A DNA stretch of 16,376 bases from JAAXPZ01 sp965215705 (GTDB lineage: Bacteria; Campylobacterota; Campylobacteria; Campylobacterales; Sulfurovaceae): contig CBDCEE010000011.1 of assembly GCA_965215705.1 (NCBI GenBank), positions 1-16,376 on the forward strand, written 5' to 3'. The notes under the pieces were generated by a model that saw nothing but the letters and a program-made list of their open reading frames with translations, ran no database searches and was not told the DNA's origin. Within the stretch, counting starts at the first letter, position 1. Each line of letters begins with the position of its first letter. This document shows positions 1-6,991 of this stretch, one piece after another. A program made the position numbers and the translations under genes.

Positions 1-685
1 TTATAGCGCTATGTCTAGCATTGCCAAACTGCCTGTAAGTACTGTCATTAATACCCATTACCATGATGACCACTGGCTGGGAAACAGTTACCACAAAGAG
101 CATTTTGGCGCCAAACTGATCGGCACAAAACTCCAGAAGGACACCTTCAAACCAGGCATGAAAGTACGTATCCAGGAAATGACCACTCCTGAGATATTTT
201 TCCCGACAAAAATTGTACCTCTTGATGAGACTATTAATAAAAGAACAAACCTCACTATAGGTGGAGTCACACTGACACTTATTCCTGTCGGTACCAAAGC
301 CCACACTGCCGAAGATATTTTTGTACTTTTGGATAATGAGAAAATCGTTTTTTCGGGTGATCTTGTCATGAACGGTCGCATCACTTCCAACCGGGACGGC
401 TCAGTGCTGGGGCAACTCAAGGCCCATGCCATGATAAACAAAACGGGATGGAAATCCCTCATTCCAGGACATGGTACAATCACTGACTCAAGCGCCATGG
501 AGGAATCTGCTCTTTACTTCAAACTGCTCAAAGAGCGTGTGGGCAAGGCCATAGAAGAGGATGTACCTGCCGAAGACATCTCCAGGAAAGTCACTTTGCC
601 TGAATTCAAAAACAAAGCCATGTATCATATCGTCAATAAACGCAATATCTTTGATGCCTATGGGGAGTTGGAATTTGCAGAATAA
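1..685 (+). CDS. MBL-fold metallo-hydrolase, 5'-truncated by window edge
   Basis: This is a zinc-dependent metallo-beta-lactamase-fold hydrolase. Counting from the ATG at 11, the metal-binding set is complete: H16, H18, D20 and H21 (HxHxDH motif), H98 in KAHTAED, D117 in FSGDL and H154 in PGHG. The frame is open upstream of position 11 to the window edge. The HxHxDH motif lies only 16 residues after that ATG, whereas the family normally has several beta strands and often a signal peptide before it, so the true start is almost certainly outside the window. Similar MBL proteins (SoxH-like) occur beside sulfur-oxidation genes, but the substrate cannot be read here. The stop overlaps the next gene, which suggests co-transcription. 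The fold is certain; the function is not. Confidence 0.88.
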   Translation, partial: YSAMSSIAKLPVSTVINTHYHDDHWLGNSYHKEHFGAKLIGTKLQKDTFKPGMKVRIQEMTTPEIFFPTKIVPLDETINKRTNLTIGGVTLTLIPVGTKAHTAEDIFVLLDNEKIVFSGDLVMNGRITSNRDGSVLGQLKAHAMINKTGWKSLIPGHGTITDSSAMEESALYFKLLKERVGKAIEEDVPAEDISRKVTLPEFKNKAMYHIVNKRNIFDAYGELEFAE

Positions 686-1142
686 GAAAATACATTTCAA
701 GCAAGTCTCTGCTAATGATCCTATAAAGAAAATTATTAAAGAGGTCTTTGATATGGATCTCGATATCTCTGGAGGATGGGGCTATGATATGCATCAGCCT
801 ATCGTACTCAGAGAGCAGACCCTGCCACACAAACAACTACAGCATACCCTTGCCTCTATGCGCGTACAGCTAGAAATGAGTATGACACAGCCCACAACAC
901 ATAGGTATGGTGGGATAAACCTCTCAGAAACCGGTAGAGAATCTCTAAAGAAGCATCATATACTTTACGAAAAAGTGACCTACCATGTCACAGCCATGAA
1001 AGAGTCTGACTATAGCTACTTCATTGATGCATACAAAAAAGGGTATGGTACCGAAACATTTGATATAGAAGCACATTTTGATGCACGAAAAAAAGCCACA
1101 CTCCATAGAGATATTATTGTTTGGTTTTATATAAAAGGATAA
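675..1142 (+). CDS. Hypothetical protein, about 155 aa, translationally coupled to the MBL hydrolase
   Basis: I do not recognise this protein. The open frame extends upstream to 561, but that part lies inside the hydrolase gene. The best start is a TTG at 675, preceded at about 7 nt by the Shine-Dalgarno-like GGGGAG at 662-667. An ATG at 660 in the same frame is the alternative. Either start gives an 11-26 nt overlap with the upstream stop, typical of translational coupling. The product is soluble-looking, with no signal peptide or membrane segment. It is rich in His, Lys, Asp and Tyr, with a central ISGGWGYD stretch and a basic C-terminal half containing HFDARKKATLHRD. No catalytic motif is evident. 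Confidence 0.7.
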   Translation: MQNKKIHFKQVSANDPIKKIIKEVFDMDLDISGGWGYDMHQPIVLREQTLPHKQLQHTLASMRVQLEMSMTQPTTHRYGGINLSETGRESLKKHHILYEKVTYHVTAMKESDYSYFIDAYKKGYGTETFDIEAHFDARKKATLHRDIIVWFYIKG

Positions 1143-1332
1143 ACTGTAACAGGATAATATTCTTTACCCTATATTGTATTATATATAAGAAAAAATGGTG
1201 ACTAACTCCTAATTCATAAATTTTTCTTATCTTCTCTTATTATGATCATTTTTTTATATAATCTTGATATACTTAGATTATCTTTTCTGATATTATCAGT
1301 TAAGAAAAATAACTTATATACAAGGAGACAGA
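1143..1332 (+). promoter_or_regulatory. AT-rich control region upstream of the rhodanese/YeeE operon, with dyads
   Basis: This 190-bp stretch has no gene. It holds three perfect dyads. A 10-bp inverted repeat (ATAAGAAAAA at 1185-1194 and TTTTTCTTAT at 1221-1230) has a 26-nt loop. A 7-bp repeat (ATAATCT at 1258-1264 and AGATTAT at 1275-1281) has a 10-nt spacer. The palindrome CTGATA-T-TATCAG lies at 1287-1299. A strong ribosome binding site, AAGGAG, sits just before the ATG at 1333. Several TATA-like hexamers are present, so the exact -10 cannot be chosen. The palindrome is positioned like an operator close to the promoter; which regulator binds it is unknown. Confidence 0.5.
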
Positions 1333-1920
1333 ATGGTAAAAAAATTACTATCTGCAATGATAATTTTAGGTTTGGTTGGGTTGTTCTCTACAACTCTCAA
1401 TGCAGCGGATGTACCAGCTAAAAAGAAAAAGCAAACACCTCAGGGACTCTATCTTACACCCAAAGAGGCACATGATATGAAAACGGCAAATCCTGCTAAA
1501 GTACTTTTTGTTGATGTAAGAACACCTGAAGAGCTCTATTTTGTGGGCTATGCTGTTGATGTAGACAAGAATATTCCTTTGGCATATGTAGACTACTCCA
1601 GACTGAACAAAAAAGGTAAAAAGTTTGCCAGTGCAAAAAATAAAAACCTTATTGCCCAGCTTGATGCAGCAATGAAGGCAAAAGGTTTGACAAAAGAGGA
1701 TCCTGCAATCTTCATCTGTCGATCAGGAGACAGAAGTGCAACTGCAGCAACTATGGCCAACAAAGCGGGCTATAAAAAAGCATATACAATCACTACAGGT
1801 ACAGAAGGTGACAAAAGTGCTGAGAAGAAAAGAACAGTCAATGGCTGGAAAAATGATGGTCTTCCATGGACTTACAAGTTCAACAAAGATCTCTTCCAAT
1901 ACGAAAAACCATTTAACTAA
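1333..1920 (+). CDS. Periplasmic rhodanese-domain sulfurtransferase
   Basis: The 195-aa protein has an N-terminal signal peptide: KK, a hydrophobic core at residues 5-20, and a likely cleavage after the LNA near residue 24. A single rhodanese domain follows. FVDVRTPEE near residue 59 is the usual first-strand motif. C129 in the loop FICRSGDRS is the catalytic Cys that carries the persulfide; the six-residue loop CRSGDR fits the single-domain class. Rhodaneses move sulfane sulfur from thiosulfate, polysulfide or a carrier to a thiophilic acceptor. It is the first gene of an operon with two YeeE/YedE transporter halves, so it probably prepares or receives periplasmic sulfur for uptake. The start is supported by AAGGAG about 6 nt upstream. 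Confidence 0.9.
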   Translation: MVKKLLSAMIILGLVGLFSTTLNAADVPAKKKKQTPQGLYLTPKEAHDMKTANPAKVLFVDVRTPEELYFVGYAVDVDKNIPLAYVDYSRLNKKGKKFASAKNKNLIAQLDAAMKAKGLTKEDPAIFICRSGDRSATAATMANKAGYKKAYTITTGTEGDKSAEKKRTVNGWKNDGLPWTYKFNKDLFQYEKPFN

Positions 1921-1989
1921 TACTTCAATACCTTTGCAAACTGGAGACATCTTCAGTTTGCAAGCCTCAATTTTAAGGAAATAATTTTC

Positions 1990-2532
1990 ATGAACAAACA
2001 CAATCATAATAGTAACGGTTACTGGAATCCCTATGTAGGCGGTATCGTGCTGGGGACTATGCTATTTCTAACCTTTGCCATTGCCTCCCAAGGATTTGGT
2101 GCCAGTGGGACATTCTCAAGAATGACTGCCCAATTTTTGGTAGACAGTGACAAAAGCTGGCTCAGTAATGCCTATATAGCAAGCTATTTTAGACACGGAG
2201 ACAATGCCTTACTCAACTGGACTGTGATAGAAACATTCGGTATTCTCATCGGTGGTTTTGTCAGCGCCCTATTGGCAGGCAGATTTGTTTTCAAAGCAGA
2301 CAAGGCTCCTTCCTACCCCTTGTCCAAAAGGTTTTTTTGGGCATTTATCGGTGGTATGATCGTTGCTGTTGCCACGAGATTGGCTCGCGGATGTACCAGT
2401 GGACAAGGACTTGACGGTATGGCAACTTTCTCTGTAGGTGCATGGATCTTCATGTTCACTACCTTCGCTTCAGCACTTATACTCTCTCCACTCTTTAAAA
2501 GACAGTGGAACGATGAAGGAGAAAAATCATGA
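1990..2532 (+). CDS. YeeE/YedE-family sulfur transporter, first half
   Basis: This 180-aa membrane protein has about four hydrophobic segments (near residues 17-35, 79-100, 115-130 and 150-170). It carries the family hallmark GCTSGQG, with C135 as the conserved transport Cys. YeeE/YedE proteins (Sulf_transp family; the characterised member TsuA imports thiosulfate) pass their substrate along conserved cysteines in a pseudo-symmetric channel. Full-length members are about 350 aa with two halves; here the halves are separate genes, as in PmpA/PmpB-type pairs. AAGGA precedes the ATG. The stop overlaps the start of the second half by 4 nt (ATGA), so the two are translated together. The N-terminus is rich in His and Asn. 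Confidence 0.88.
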   Translation: MNKHNHNSNGYWNPYVGGIVLGTMLFLTFAIASQGFGASGTFSRMTAQFLVDSDKSWLSNAYIASYFRHGDNALLNWTVIETFGILIGGFVSALLAGRFVFKADKAPSYPLSKRFFWAFIGGMIVAVATRLARGCTSGQGLDGMATFSVGAWIFMFTTFASALILSPLFKRQWNDEGEKS

Positions 2533-3134
2533 TCGATACACTCATTCTTCCTCTTTTCAAAAATGGATTCTTAAGCCCAGAAGCCAATATGTTTTTTGCT
2601 TTGATTATGGGTATTGTCTTTGGTTTCGTACTGGAGAGGACTGGCTTTACCAGAGCCCAGCATATTGCAGATGCCTTTTACTTCCGTAATCTTGCTGTAC
2701 CCAAAATCATGGGGAGCACAGTTGTGGTCGCATCCACTTGGATGATCATCTTCTCATGGTTTGGCTGGATCGATCTCAATCTTTTATTTACTCCATCTAC
2801 CTACATATGGCCTTATGTGGTAGGCGGACTGCTCTTTGGTGCAGGTATGGTAATAGCTGGTTACTGCCCAGGTACTGCTGTTGCAGGACTGGGAACAGGC
2901 AAAAGTGATGCACTTATATTTCTACTGGGTGTCTTTGCAGGGATGTTCCTCTATTTTATCCTCTACCCTTTCATCGCCACTTTTGCAAGCTCCACCAATC
3001 TAGGTGTAGTAAAACTGCATGACCTCTTCGGTGGCAATGAATACACCTCATATTTACTTACTGTTGCACTTGAGAGTGGTATCATCCTCTTTATGATGCT
3101 TTTACAAAAACTGACAAGAAAAGGAACGAAATAA
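2529..3134 (+). CDS. YeeE/YedE-family sulfur transporter, second half
   Basis: This 201-aa membrane protein has about five hydrophobic segments. The hallmark motif AGYCPGTA places the conserved Cys at residue 113. With the preceding gene it would form a complete two-half YeeE/YedE transporter carrying one key Cys in each half. It starts at an ATG embedded in the previous stop (ATGA), and its own stop shares one base with the next start (TAATG), both signs of tight coupling. Thiosulfate is the likeliest substrate by analogy with TsuA and the neighbouring rhodanese, but polysulfide or another sulfur species cannot be excluded. Confidence 0.88.
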   Translation: MIDTLILPLFKNGFLSPEANMFFALIMGIVFGFVLERTGFTRAQHIADAFYFRNLAVPKIMGSTVVVASTWMIIFSWFGWIDLNLLFTPSTYIWPYVVGGLLFGAGMVIAGYCPGTAVAGLGTGKSDALIFLLGVFAGMFLYFILYPFIATFASSTNLGVVKLHDLFGGNEYTSYLLTVALESGIILFMMLLQKLTRKGTK

Positions 3135-3520
3135 TGAGTACGAAAACAACGATCACAGGTGGTGCACTGATACTGGCAGGCGGACTGGCGCTGGCTGTCT
3201 ATGCCAATACCAATGTCTCTGCACTTGCCAATGCAAAATCAGCCACCGTGGCAAAATATATCAAACTAAGCGACAGTGCACTCTCCAAAGGAGACAGCAA
3301 AGCTGCTGAAAAGTTTGCCAAACAGGCACTTGCAACAGATCCGAAAAATAAAGAAGCCCTTGCAGGATTTAAAAAGGTGATCCTTGTATCCTGCCCAAAG
3401 AGTGCTACCCCGGCAGCCAGTACGACTACGACACCTGCAGCAACACCTGCAGCAACACCTGCAGCCGCACAGCCTGCTACTCCAGCAGCAGAGCCGGAAG
3501 AAGAGATGGGCTGCATCTAA
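3134..3520 (+). CDS. Small membrane-anchored TPR-like protein with Ala/Pro/Thr linker and C-terminal Gly-Cys-Ile
   Basis: This 128-aa protein has three parts. An N-terminal hydrophobic segment (residues 7-26) is a probable membrane anchor or uncleaved signal. A helical hairpin resembling one TPR repeat (about residues 38-82, with YIKLSDSALSKG and ALATDPKNKEAL) follows. The tail is low-complexity Ala/Pro/Thr, ending EEEMGCI with the Cys second from the end. A further Cys lies at the hairpin/linker boundary (VSCPK). The gene is coupled to the YeeE genes (TAATG overlap), so a periplasmic role in sulfur handling is inferred. It is clearly related to the small protein at 15143-15504 in the molybdoenzyme operon: same anchor, same hairpin and a terminal Cys. 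I know no characterised function; a swinging-arm sulfur carrier is a hypothesis. Confidence 0.8.
   Translation: MSTKTTITGGALILAGGLALAVYANTNVSALANAKSATVAKYIKLSDSALSKGDSKAAEKFAKQALATDPKNKEALAGFKKVILVSCPKSATPAASTTTTPAATPAATPAAAQPATPAAEPEEEMGCI
3431..3466 (+). repeat. Three in-frame 12-bp tandem repeats encoding Thr-Pro-Ala-Ala
   Basis: ACACCTGCAGCA occurs twice exactly (3431-3442, 3443-3454) and a third time with one change in the last base (3455-3466). The unit is a multiple of three and in frame, so slippage would lengthen or shorten the linker of the small Cys-tailed protein without breaking it. Confidence 0.9.
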
Positions 3521-3524
3521 CAGA

Positions 3525-4325
3525 ATGTCTCTCTTTACTAAAGCCATACAACCACTCATCCTTTTGGGGATGGGTATCCCACTACTAGCGGATATCCCCT
3601 CTGCCCCACAAAAGATACAGCAGGGTATCACACTTTTCAAATCCAAACAGTTTCAACGCTCCTTCACGCTTCTGGAACCTTATGCCAAACAGGGCTATCC
3701 CAAAGCACAGTTCACTATCGGCCTACTCTATGATATGGGCAGTATCGAGAAAACAGACAAACGCAAAGCCGTACTCTGGTACCGAAAGGCTGCAGACCAG
3801 GGTCTTCCGGAAGCTGAATATGATATGGGTGTCATGTACTCCAAGGGTGAAGGCATAGAGAAGGATCTAACGAAAGCACTGCTGTGGTATCACAAGTCTG
3901 CGCAGCATGGCAGTAAACACGCTATGTACAATCTGGGTGTCGCCTACGAAAGAGGCTATGGTACAAAGACCAATCTCTCCCAGGCAATCCAATGGTATGA
4001 GAAAGCTGCTACCATGCAGATGCCCAAAGCCACCTACAACCTCGCAAGCCTCTACTATCACGGCAGTAAAGTCCCCAAAGATATAAAAAAAGCCTTTAGC
4101 CTCTACAGACAAGCATCTGATCTAGGGCACATAGAAGCCGCCTTTACACTAGGCTACATGTTAGAAAATGGACTTGGTACAACCAAAAACCTTGATAAAG
4201 CAAAGTACTGGTACAAAGAGGCTGCTATCAACGGACACAAAAATGCCCGCAAAAATCTGGGGTTTGTGTTACAGAAAGAGGGAAAGGCGGATGAAGCTAA
4301 CTACTGGTTGAAGAGAGCCGACTAA
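3525..4325 (+). CDS. Sel1-repeat protein, secreted
   Basis: From the ATG at 3525, only 4 nt after the previous stop, the product is 266 aa. The frame is open further upstream, but that part lies inside the preceding gene and encodes low-complexity sequence. An N-terminal signal peptide (hydrophobic core about residues 8-21) is followed by about six Sel1-like repeats from near residue 58 to the end. Each repeat has the pattern A-x-Y-x-L-G-x-x-Y-x-x-G and W-Y-x-K-A-A. Sel1 repeats form alpha-solenoids that hold protein partners, so it may be a periplasmic scaffold for the sulfur-uptake proteins. It is the last gene of the operon and overlaps the convergent flavoprotein gene by 4 nt. Confidence 0.85.
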   Translation: MSLFTKAIQPLILLGMGIPLLADIPSAPQKIQQGITLFKSKQFQRSFTLLEPYAKQGYPKAQFTIGLLYDMGSIEKTDKRKAVLWYRKAADQGLPEAEYDMGVMYSKGEGIEKDLTKALLWYHKSAQHGSKHAMYNLGVAYERGYGTKTNLSQAIQWYEKAATMQMPKATYNLASLYYHGSKVPKDIKKAFSLYRQASDLGHIEAAFTLGYMLENGLGTTKNLDKAKYWYKEAAINGHKNARKNLGFVLQKEGKADEANYWLKRAD

Positions 4326-5281
4326 ACTCTCTTGCTGACAATGTCACTTAACACATCATGGGCATGGTTGATCGCCATAGCGATCGATCCACCACTATCA
4401 AAGACAATATCTCCTACCATATAAAGCCCCTCCACACTGGTCTCATGCTGCGGATTAAAGAGCGGTTGTCCACTCTCATCCAGATCGATATGGCAGCTTC
4501 GCAGGAAATCTACAGGTGTGGTGCCGCCCAGGGCATAGATGATCCTGTCATAGATCGTATGGTGGCCATTGGCATAGTTGACCTTGATACGCCCCTCATG
4601 GTTTTCGATCGAATCAATATCGGTATTGTAGCGTACACGTAGCTTCTCCTGCTGGTCATACTCTGTGATCATTTCACGATTGATAGTATTGGCTCTGGCA
4701 AAGGTATCTTTGCGATACGAAAGGGTAACATCGTTGTCCTTACTCAGGTGGCAGGCATACTCCAGTGCTGTGTCTCCTCCACCTACGACCAGTATCTTCT
4801 CATGGCCTCTACAGTCATGTGGATTGTGATTCACAAAGGCTCTGATTGTTCTGGGAATTTTATAAGAAGGCTTGTTTGGCTTACCCATTCTTCCGATGGC
4901 TACGATCACATTTGTGGCGCGATAGTCACCATTGCTCGTCCCGACAGTAAAAAGACCGTCTTCATCCTTGACCACACCGGAGACTTCTGTGTTGAACAGG
5001 GTATCAATCTTCTCGTCATCCAGCAGTGTCTCAAAGTAGTCCAGTGTACTCTCTTTGGTACCATCAAAGAACTCTACATTTCCTTTGATAGTGACCTCCT
5101 GCCCCTGCCAGTCTTTGTCCACCCGTTTAGCGTCCTTATAGTACTGTCTGATTGTCTGAGAGTGGTTGTCACCCTTTTCAATAAACAGGATTTTTTCAAG
5201 CCCAAAAATAGATGCCTCCACTGCCGAGGCGATCCCCCCCGGGCCGCCACCGATAATGGCAATATTATAAAGATTTTCCAT
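4322..5281 (-). CDS. FAD-dependent NAD(P)-binding oxidoreductase, thioredoxin-reductase fold without CxxC (YpdA-like)
   Basis: This 319-aa flavoprotein has an N-terminal FAD-binding Rossmann motif IIGGGPGG (residues 9-16) and a central NAD(P)-binding motif VVGGGDTALE (about 165-173). The C-terminal FAD motif YMVGD has D291. The CxxC redox pair of true thioredoxin reductases is absent; the region before the second Rossmann motif reads HDCRGHEK. This places it with YpdA-like bacilliredoxin/disulfide reductases or TrxR-type ferredoxin-NADP reductases, and the partner cannot be read from the sequence. The start is supported by AAGGAG about 7 nt upstream on the minus strand. It is transcribed alone and convergent with the Sel1 gene. 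Confidence 0.85.
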   Translation of the reverse strand: MENLYNIAIIGGGPGGIASAVEASIFGLEKILFIEKGDNHSQTIRQYYKDAKRVDKDWQGQEVTIKGNVEFFDGTKESTLDYFETLLDDEKIDTLFNTEVSGVVKDEDGLFTVGTSNGDYRATNVIVAIGRMGKPNKPSYKIPRTIRAFVNHNPHDCRGHEKILVVGGGDTALEYACHLSKDNDVTLSYRKDTFARANTINREMITEYDQQEKLRVRYNTDIDSIENHEGRIKVNYANGHHTIYDRIIYALGGTTPVDFLRSCHIDLDESGQPLFNPQHETSVEGLYMVGDIVFDSGGSIAMAINHAHDVLSDIVSKRV

Positions 5282-5309
5282 ATCAATCTCCTTAGTTAAA
5301 TAATATTTT

Positions 5310-5315
5310 ATTATA
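5310..5315 (-). promoter_or_regulatory. Putative -10 box for the flavoprotein gene
   Basis: The minus strand reads TATAAT here, 28 nt before the start codon, which leaves a leader of about 22 nt containing the AAGGAG ribosome binding site. No clear -35 box is seen, which is common in this phylum. The insertion sequence ends about 50 bp upstream, so the promoter looks intact. Confidence 0.45.
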
Positions 5316-5364
5316 CCATAAATATATTATTTCTTATTTTGACCTACATACAATATTTGTTTTT

Positions 5365-5383
5365 GGGGCTAGACTAGTTTAGA
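5365..5383 (+). repeat. Terminal inverted repeat of the IS (side of the transposase stop)
   Basis: Nineteen bases, perfectly complementary to 6083-6101. The transposase stop codon (5374-5376) lies inside this repeat. Confidence 0.92.
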
Positions 5384-6048
5384 GGTTCTTTCCTAAAGAT
5401 TTTCAACAGTAATCTGTATAAATCTCCACCTCTATTATTGAACCTGAACTCACACTCTTTTAAGTGTAAGTTGAAGGTTCTCTTGTCCATCCCGTGAAAT
5501 TTCACTAATCTAATTTTAGCATAACTCCAGAAAGATTCAATACCATTGGTATGAGAGTTGCCTCTGACAAACTCATTGGCTCCATGATGCACTCTAAAAT
5601 GTTTATTATATCCTACATCTACAAGACCATGATATCCACGCCAACCATCAGAATGAATAATACTATCTGGATTCACTTTGCCACGTATAATGCCCTGTAG
5701 TGTAGCTTTTGTGACATTAGGTACTATCTCTGTATACACCTTACCTTCTCTTTTTAGTAGACCAAAGACAATTTTTTTCCCTCTGGCACCTCTTCCTCTC
5801 TTACCTCTAACTCTAGAAGCACCAAAGTATGATTCATCTACTTCAACTTCTCCAGATAAAGGAGAGGTCTCTTCACATATCTTGACAATTCTTTCTCTTA
5901 TGAGCATCAAGTATCTGTTAATAGTATTACGATTGAGATTGGTTAAATGAGAGATCTGGGTAGCACTTAGATCTTCTGAAAAGAACCTCACTAGCTCTCT
6001 AAATTTTCGCTCTGAAATGTGACTCACTTTTACATACTTGTTTTTCAT
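5374..6048 (-). CDS. IS1595-family transposase (ISXO2-like DDE domain)
   Basis: This 224-aa transposase is full length. An N-terminal helix-turn-helix (about residues 28-47, with LSATQISHLTNLNRNTI) would bind the inverted repeats. The ISXO2-type catalytic domain then shows D71 in EVDESYFG, D134 in IHSDGWRGY and the signature SHTNGIESFWSYAK near residues 165-177, where N168 or E171 supplies the third position. A highly basic stretch, RGKRGRGARGKK, lies at residues 81-92. The zinc-ribbon N-terminus of longer family members is absent, as in small elements. The gene is unbroken, so the element may still be able to move. The start at 6048 has only a weak upstream purine stretch (AGAAAGG). Confidence 0.92.
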   Translation of the reverse strand: MKNKYVKVSHISERKFRELVRFFSEDLSATQISHLTNLNRNTINRYLMLIRERIVKICEETSPLSGEVEVDESYFGASRVRGKRGRGARGKKIVFGLLKREGKVYTEIVPNVTKATLQGIIRGKVNPDSIIHSDGWRGYHGLVDVGYNKHFRVHHGANEFVRGNSHTNGIESFWSYAKIRLVKFHGMDKRTFNLHLKECEFRFNNRGGDLYRLLLKIFRKEPLN

Positions 6049-6082
6049 CGGTATTATCGTACCTTTCTTGTACTTTATACCT

Positions 6083-6101
6083 TCTAAACTAGTCTAGCCC
6101 C
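6083..6101 (-). repeat. Terminal inverted repeat of the IS (side of the transposase start)
   Basis: Perfect complement of 5365-5383, followed directly by the second copy of the 8-base target duplication. Confidence 0.92.
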
Positions 6102-6199
6102 TTGTTTTTTAATACCAGACCCTATTAGAAGATAAGGACTTATATGTAGAAAGTGATACTATCCGCACCATCCCAAGAATAGTAAATGAGCCTATGCCT

Positions 6200-6979
6200 C
6201 TACAGCAAGCCCAGTCCTTGTTTCCTGATTTCATCTACTTTATGAAAGTGAAACGTCTTGTAGTTACTGGTATTTGGTTCTAAAAGTCGGATATTTTTCT
6301 CTGTAAGCTCTAGCATATTTTTAGTCTGATTATACATCAACAGTCTGATAGACCTCTCCAGCATTTCAACAACATTGAAAGTCTTCAAAAAATTATCCGG
6401 CAATGTCTTGGAGAATGAGTGACAACCTACGACATCTACTGCCAGAATATTCTCATAGCTACTCTCTCTTACTCCCAGGTTTTCACAGAGAAAACCATCT
6501 CCATAGACCTGTGCTTCTATACTCTTCTCTTTAAATATCCCCGGTATAGCCATCGTCGCCAAAATAGCATCTTTGATCAGTACCTTATCCTCTGATCCGA
6601 ATACTCTCTTCTCTCCACTCAGGAGATCTGTAGTGATGATCTTGAGTGGTATCTCCACTTCTACCATCAGTCTCTTCCCAAAAATGCCGTCAAATATCTT
6701 TTCAATTCTGGTATTGTCCACAATAGCGTTGCCACCGAGCGAAAATTTGATCCAGCTCGTTACCGAAGCAAATGACTTCAGCGTCTCATGTATCTGACGT
6801 TCAGACATTCCTATAGCCAGACAGGCACCGATAATACCACCCATGCTTGTACCGACAATCTCCGCAGGTACCAGCCCTCGAGATTCCATATCATGCAAGA
6901 CCCCCAGATGGGCGATCCCCAAAGCACCACCACCAGAAAGTACCAGAGAGAAGTGGTCGGTTTTGAATAGCTGTCTCAT
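6200..6979 (-). CDS. Patatin-like phospholipase / lipid acyl hydrolase (RssA-like)
   Basis: This 259-aa protein carries the complete patatin Ser-Asp dyad. The oxyanion loop SGGGALG is at residues 15-21, the nucleophile elbow GTSMGG has S45, and the catalytic Asp is D161 in YGDGF. It starts directly with the first strand (SLVLSGGGALG from residue 11), with no signal peptide, so it is cytoplasmic or peripheral to the inner membrane. Patatin-like enzymes hydrolyse acyl chains from lipids; the substrate here is unknown. It is a single gene, divergent from the two-component system. No Shine-Dalgarno is visible before the ATG, and a perfect TATAAT lies only 7 nt upstream, so the mRNA may be leaderless. 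Confidence 0.9.
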   Translation of the reverse strand: MRQLFKTDHFSLVLSGGGALGIAHLGVLHDMESRGLVPAEIVGTSMGGIIGACLAIGMSERQIHETLKSFASVTSWIKFSLGGNAIVDNTRIEKIFDGIFGKRLMVEVEIPLKIITTDLLSGEKRVFGSEDKVLIKDAILATMAIPGIFKEKSIEAQVYGDGFLCENLGVRESSYENILAVDVVGCHSFSKTLPDNFLKTFNVVEMLERSIRLLMYNQTKNMLELTEKNIRLLEPNTSNYKTFHFHKVDEIRKQGLGLL

Positions 6980-6985
6980 ACAGTG

Positions 6986-6991
6986 ATTATA
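6986..6991 (-). promoter_or_regulatory. Putative -10 box for the patatin gene, implying a leaderless mRNA
   Basis: The minus strand reads GTTATAATCACTGT and then ATG. With TATAAT at 6986-6991, transcription would begin at or within a base or two of the start codon at 6979. Confidence 0.4.

Larger units (their letters stand above)
5365..6101 (-). mobile_element. Complete IS1595-family insertion sequence (737 bp) with 8-bp target duplication
   Basis: The ends are perfect 19-bp inverted repeats, GGGGCTAGACTAGTTTAGA at 5365-5383 and its complement at 6083-6101, with the similarity continuing a few bases inward. Both ends are flanked by the same 8 bases, TTGTTTTT (5357-5364 and 6102-6109). An 8-bp target duplication is the rule for IS1595. 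The element contains one full-length transposase gene and nothing else. Its small size and single short transposase suggest the IS1016-like subgroup (family knowledge, not checked). It sits between the flavoprotein and patatin genes without breaking a recognisable gene. The exact duplication and intact ends point to a recent insertion. Confidence 0.93.

Noticed and set aside
88..498. Long antisense open frame within the MBL hydrolase gene
   Set aside because: It mirrors the hydrolase coding frame, has no ribosome binding site and encodes no recognisable motif. The same applies to the other antisense frames, for example 3199-3516, 8589-9149, 9312-9956 and 14552-15103.
4322..5281. Annotation of the flavoprotein as a classical thioredoxin reductase (trxB)
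   Set aside because: The active-site CxxC is missing, so disulfide exchange with thioredoxin by the usual mechanism is not possible.
4748..5299. 183-codon plus-strand frame over the flavoprotein gene
   Set aside because: The minus-strand protein has three complete nucleotide-binding motifs and a good ribosome binding site; the plus-strand frame has neither.
6113..6199. Open plus-strand stretch between the insertion sequence and the patatin gene as a gene remnant
   Set aside because: It begins right after a stop, has no start or ribosome binding site, and continues only as antisense to patatin. Chance explains it.
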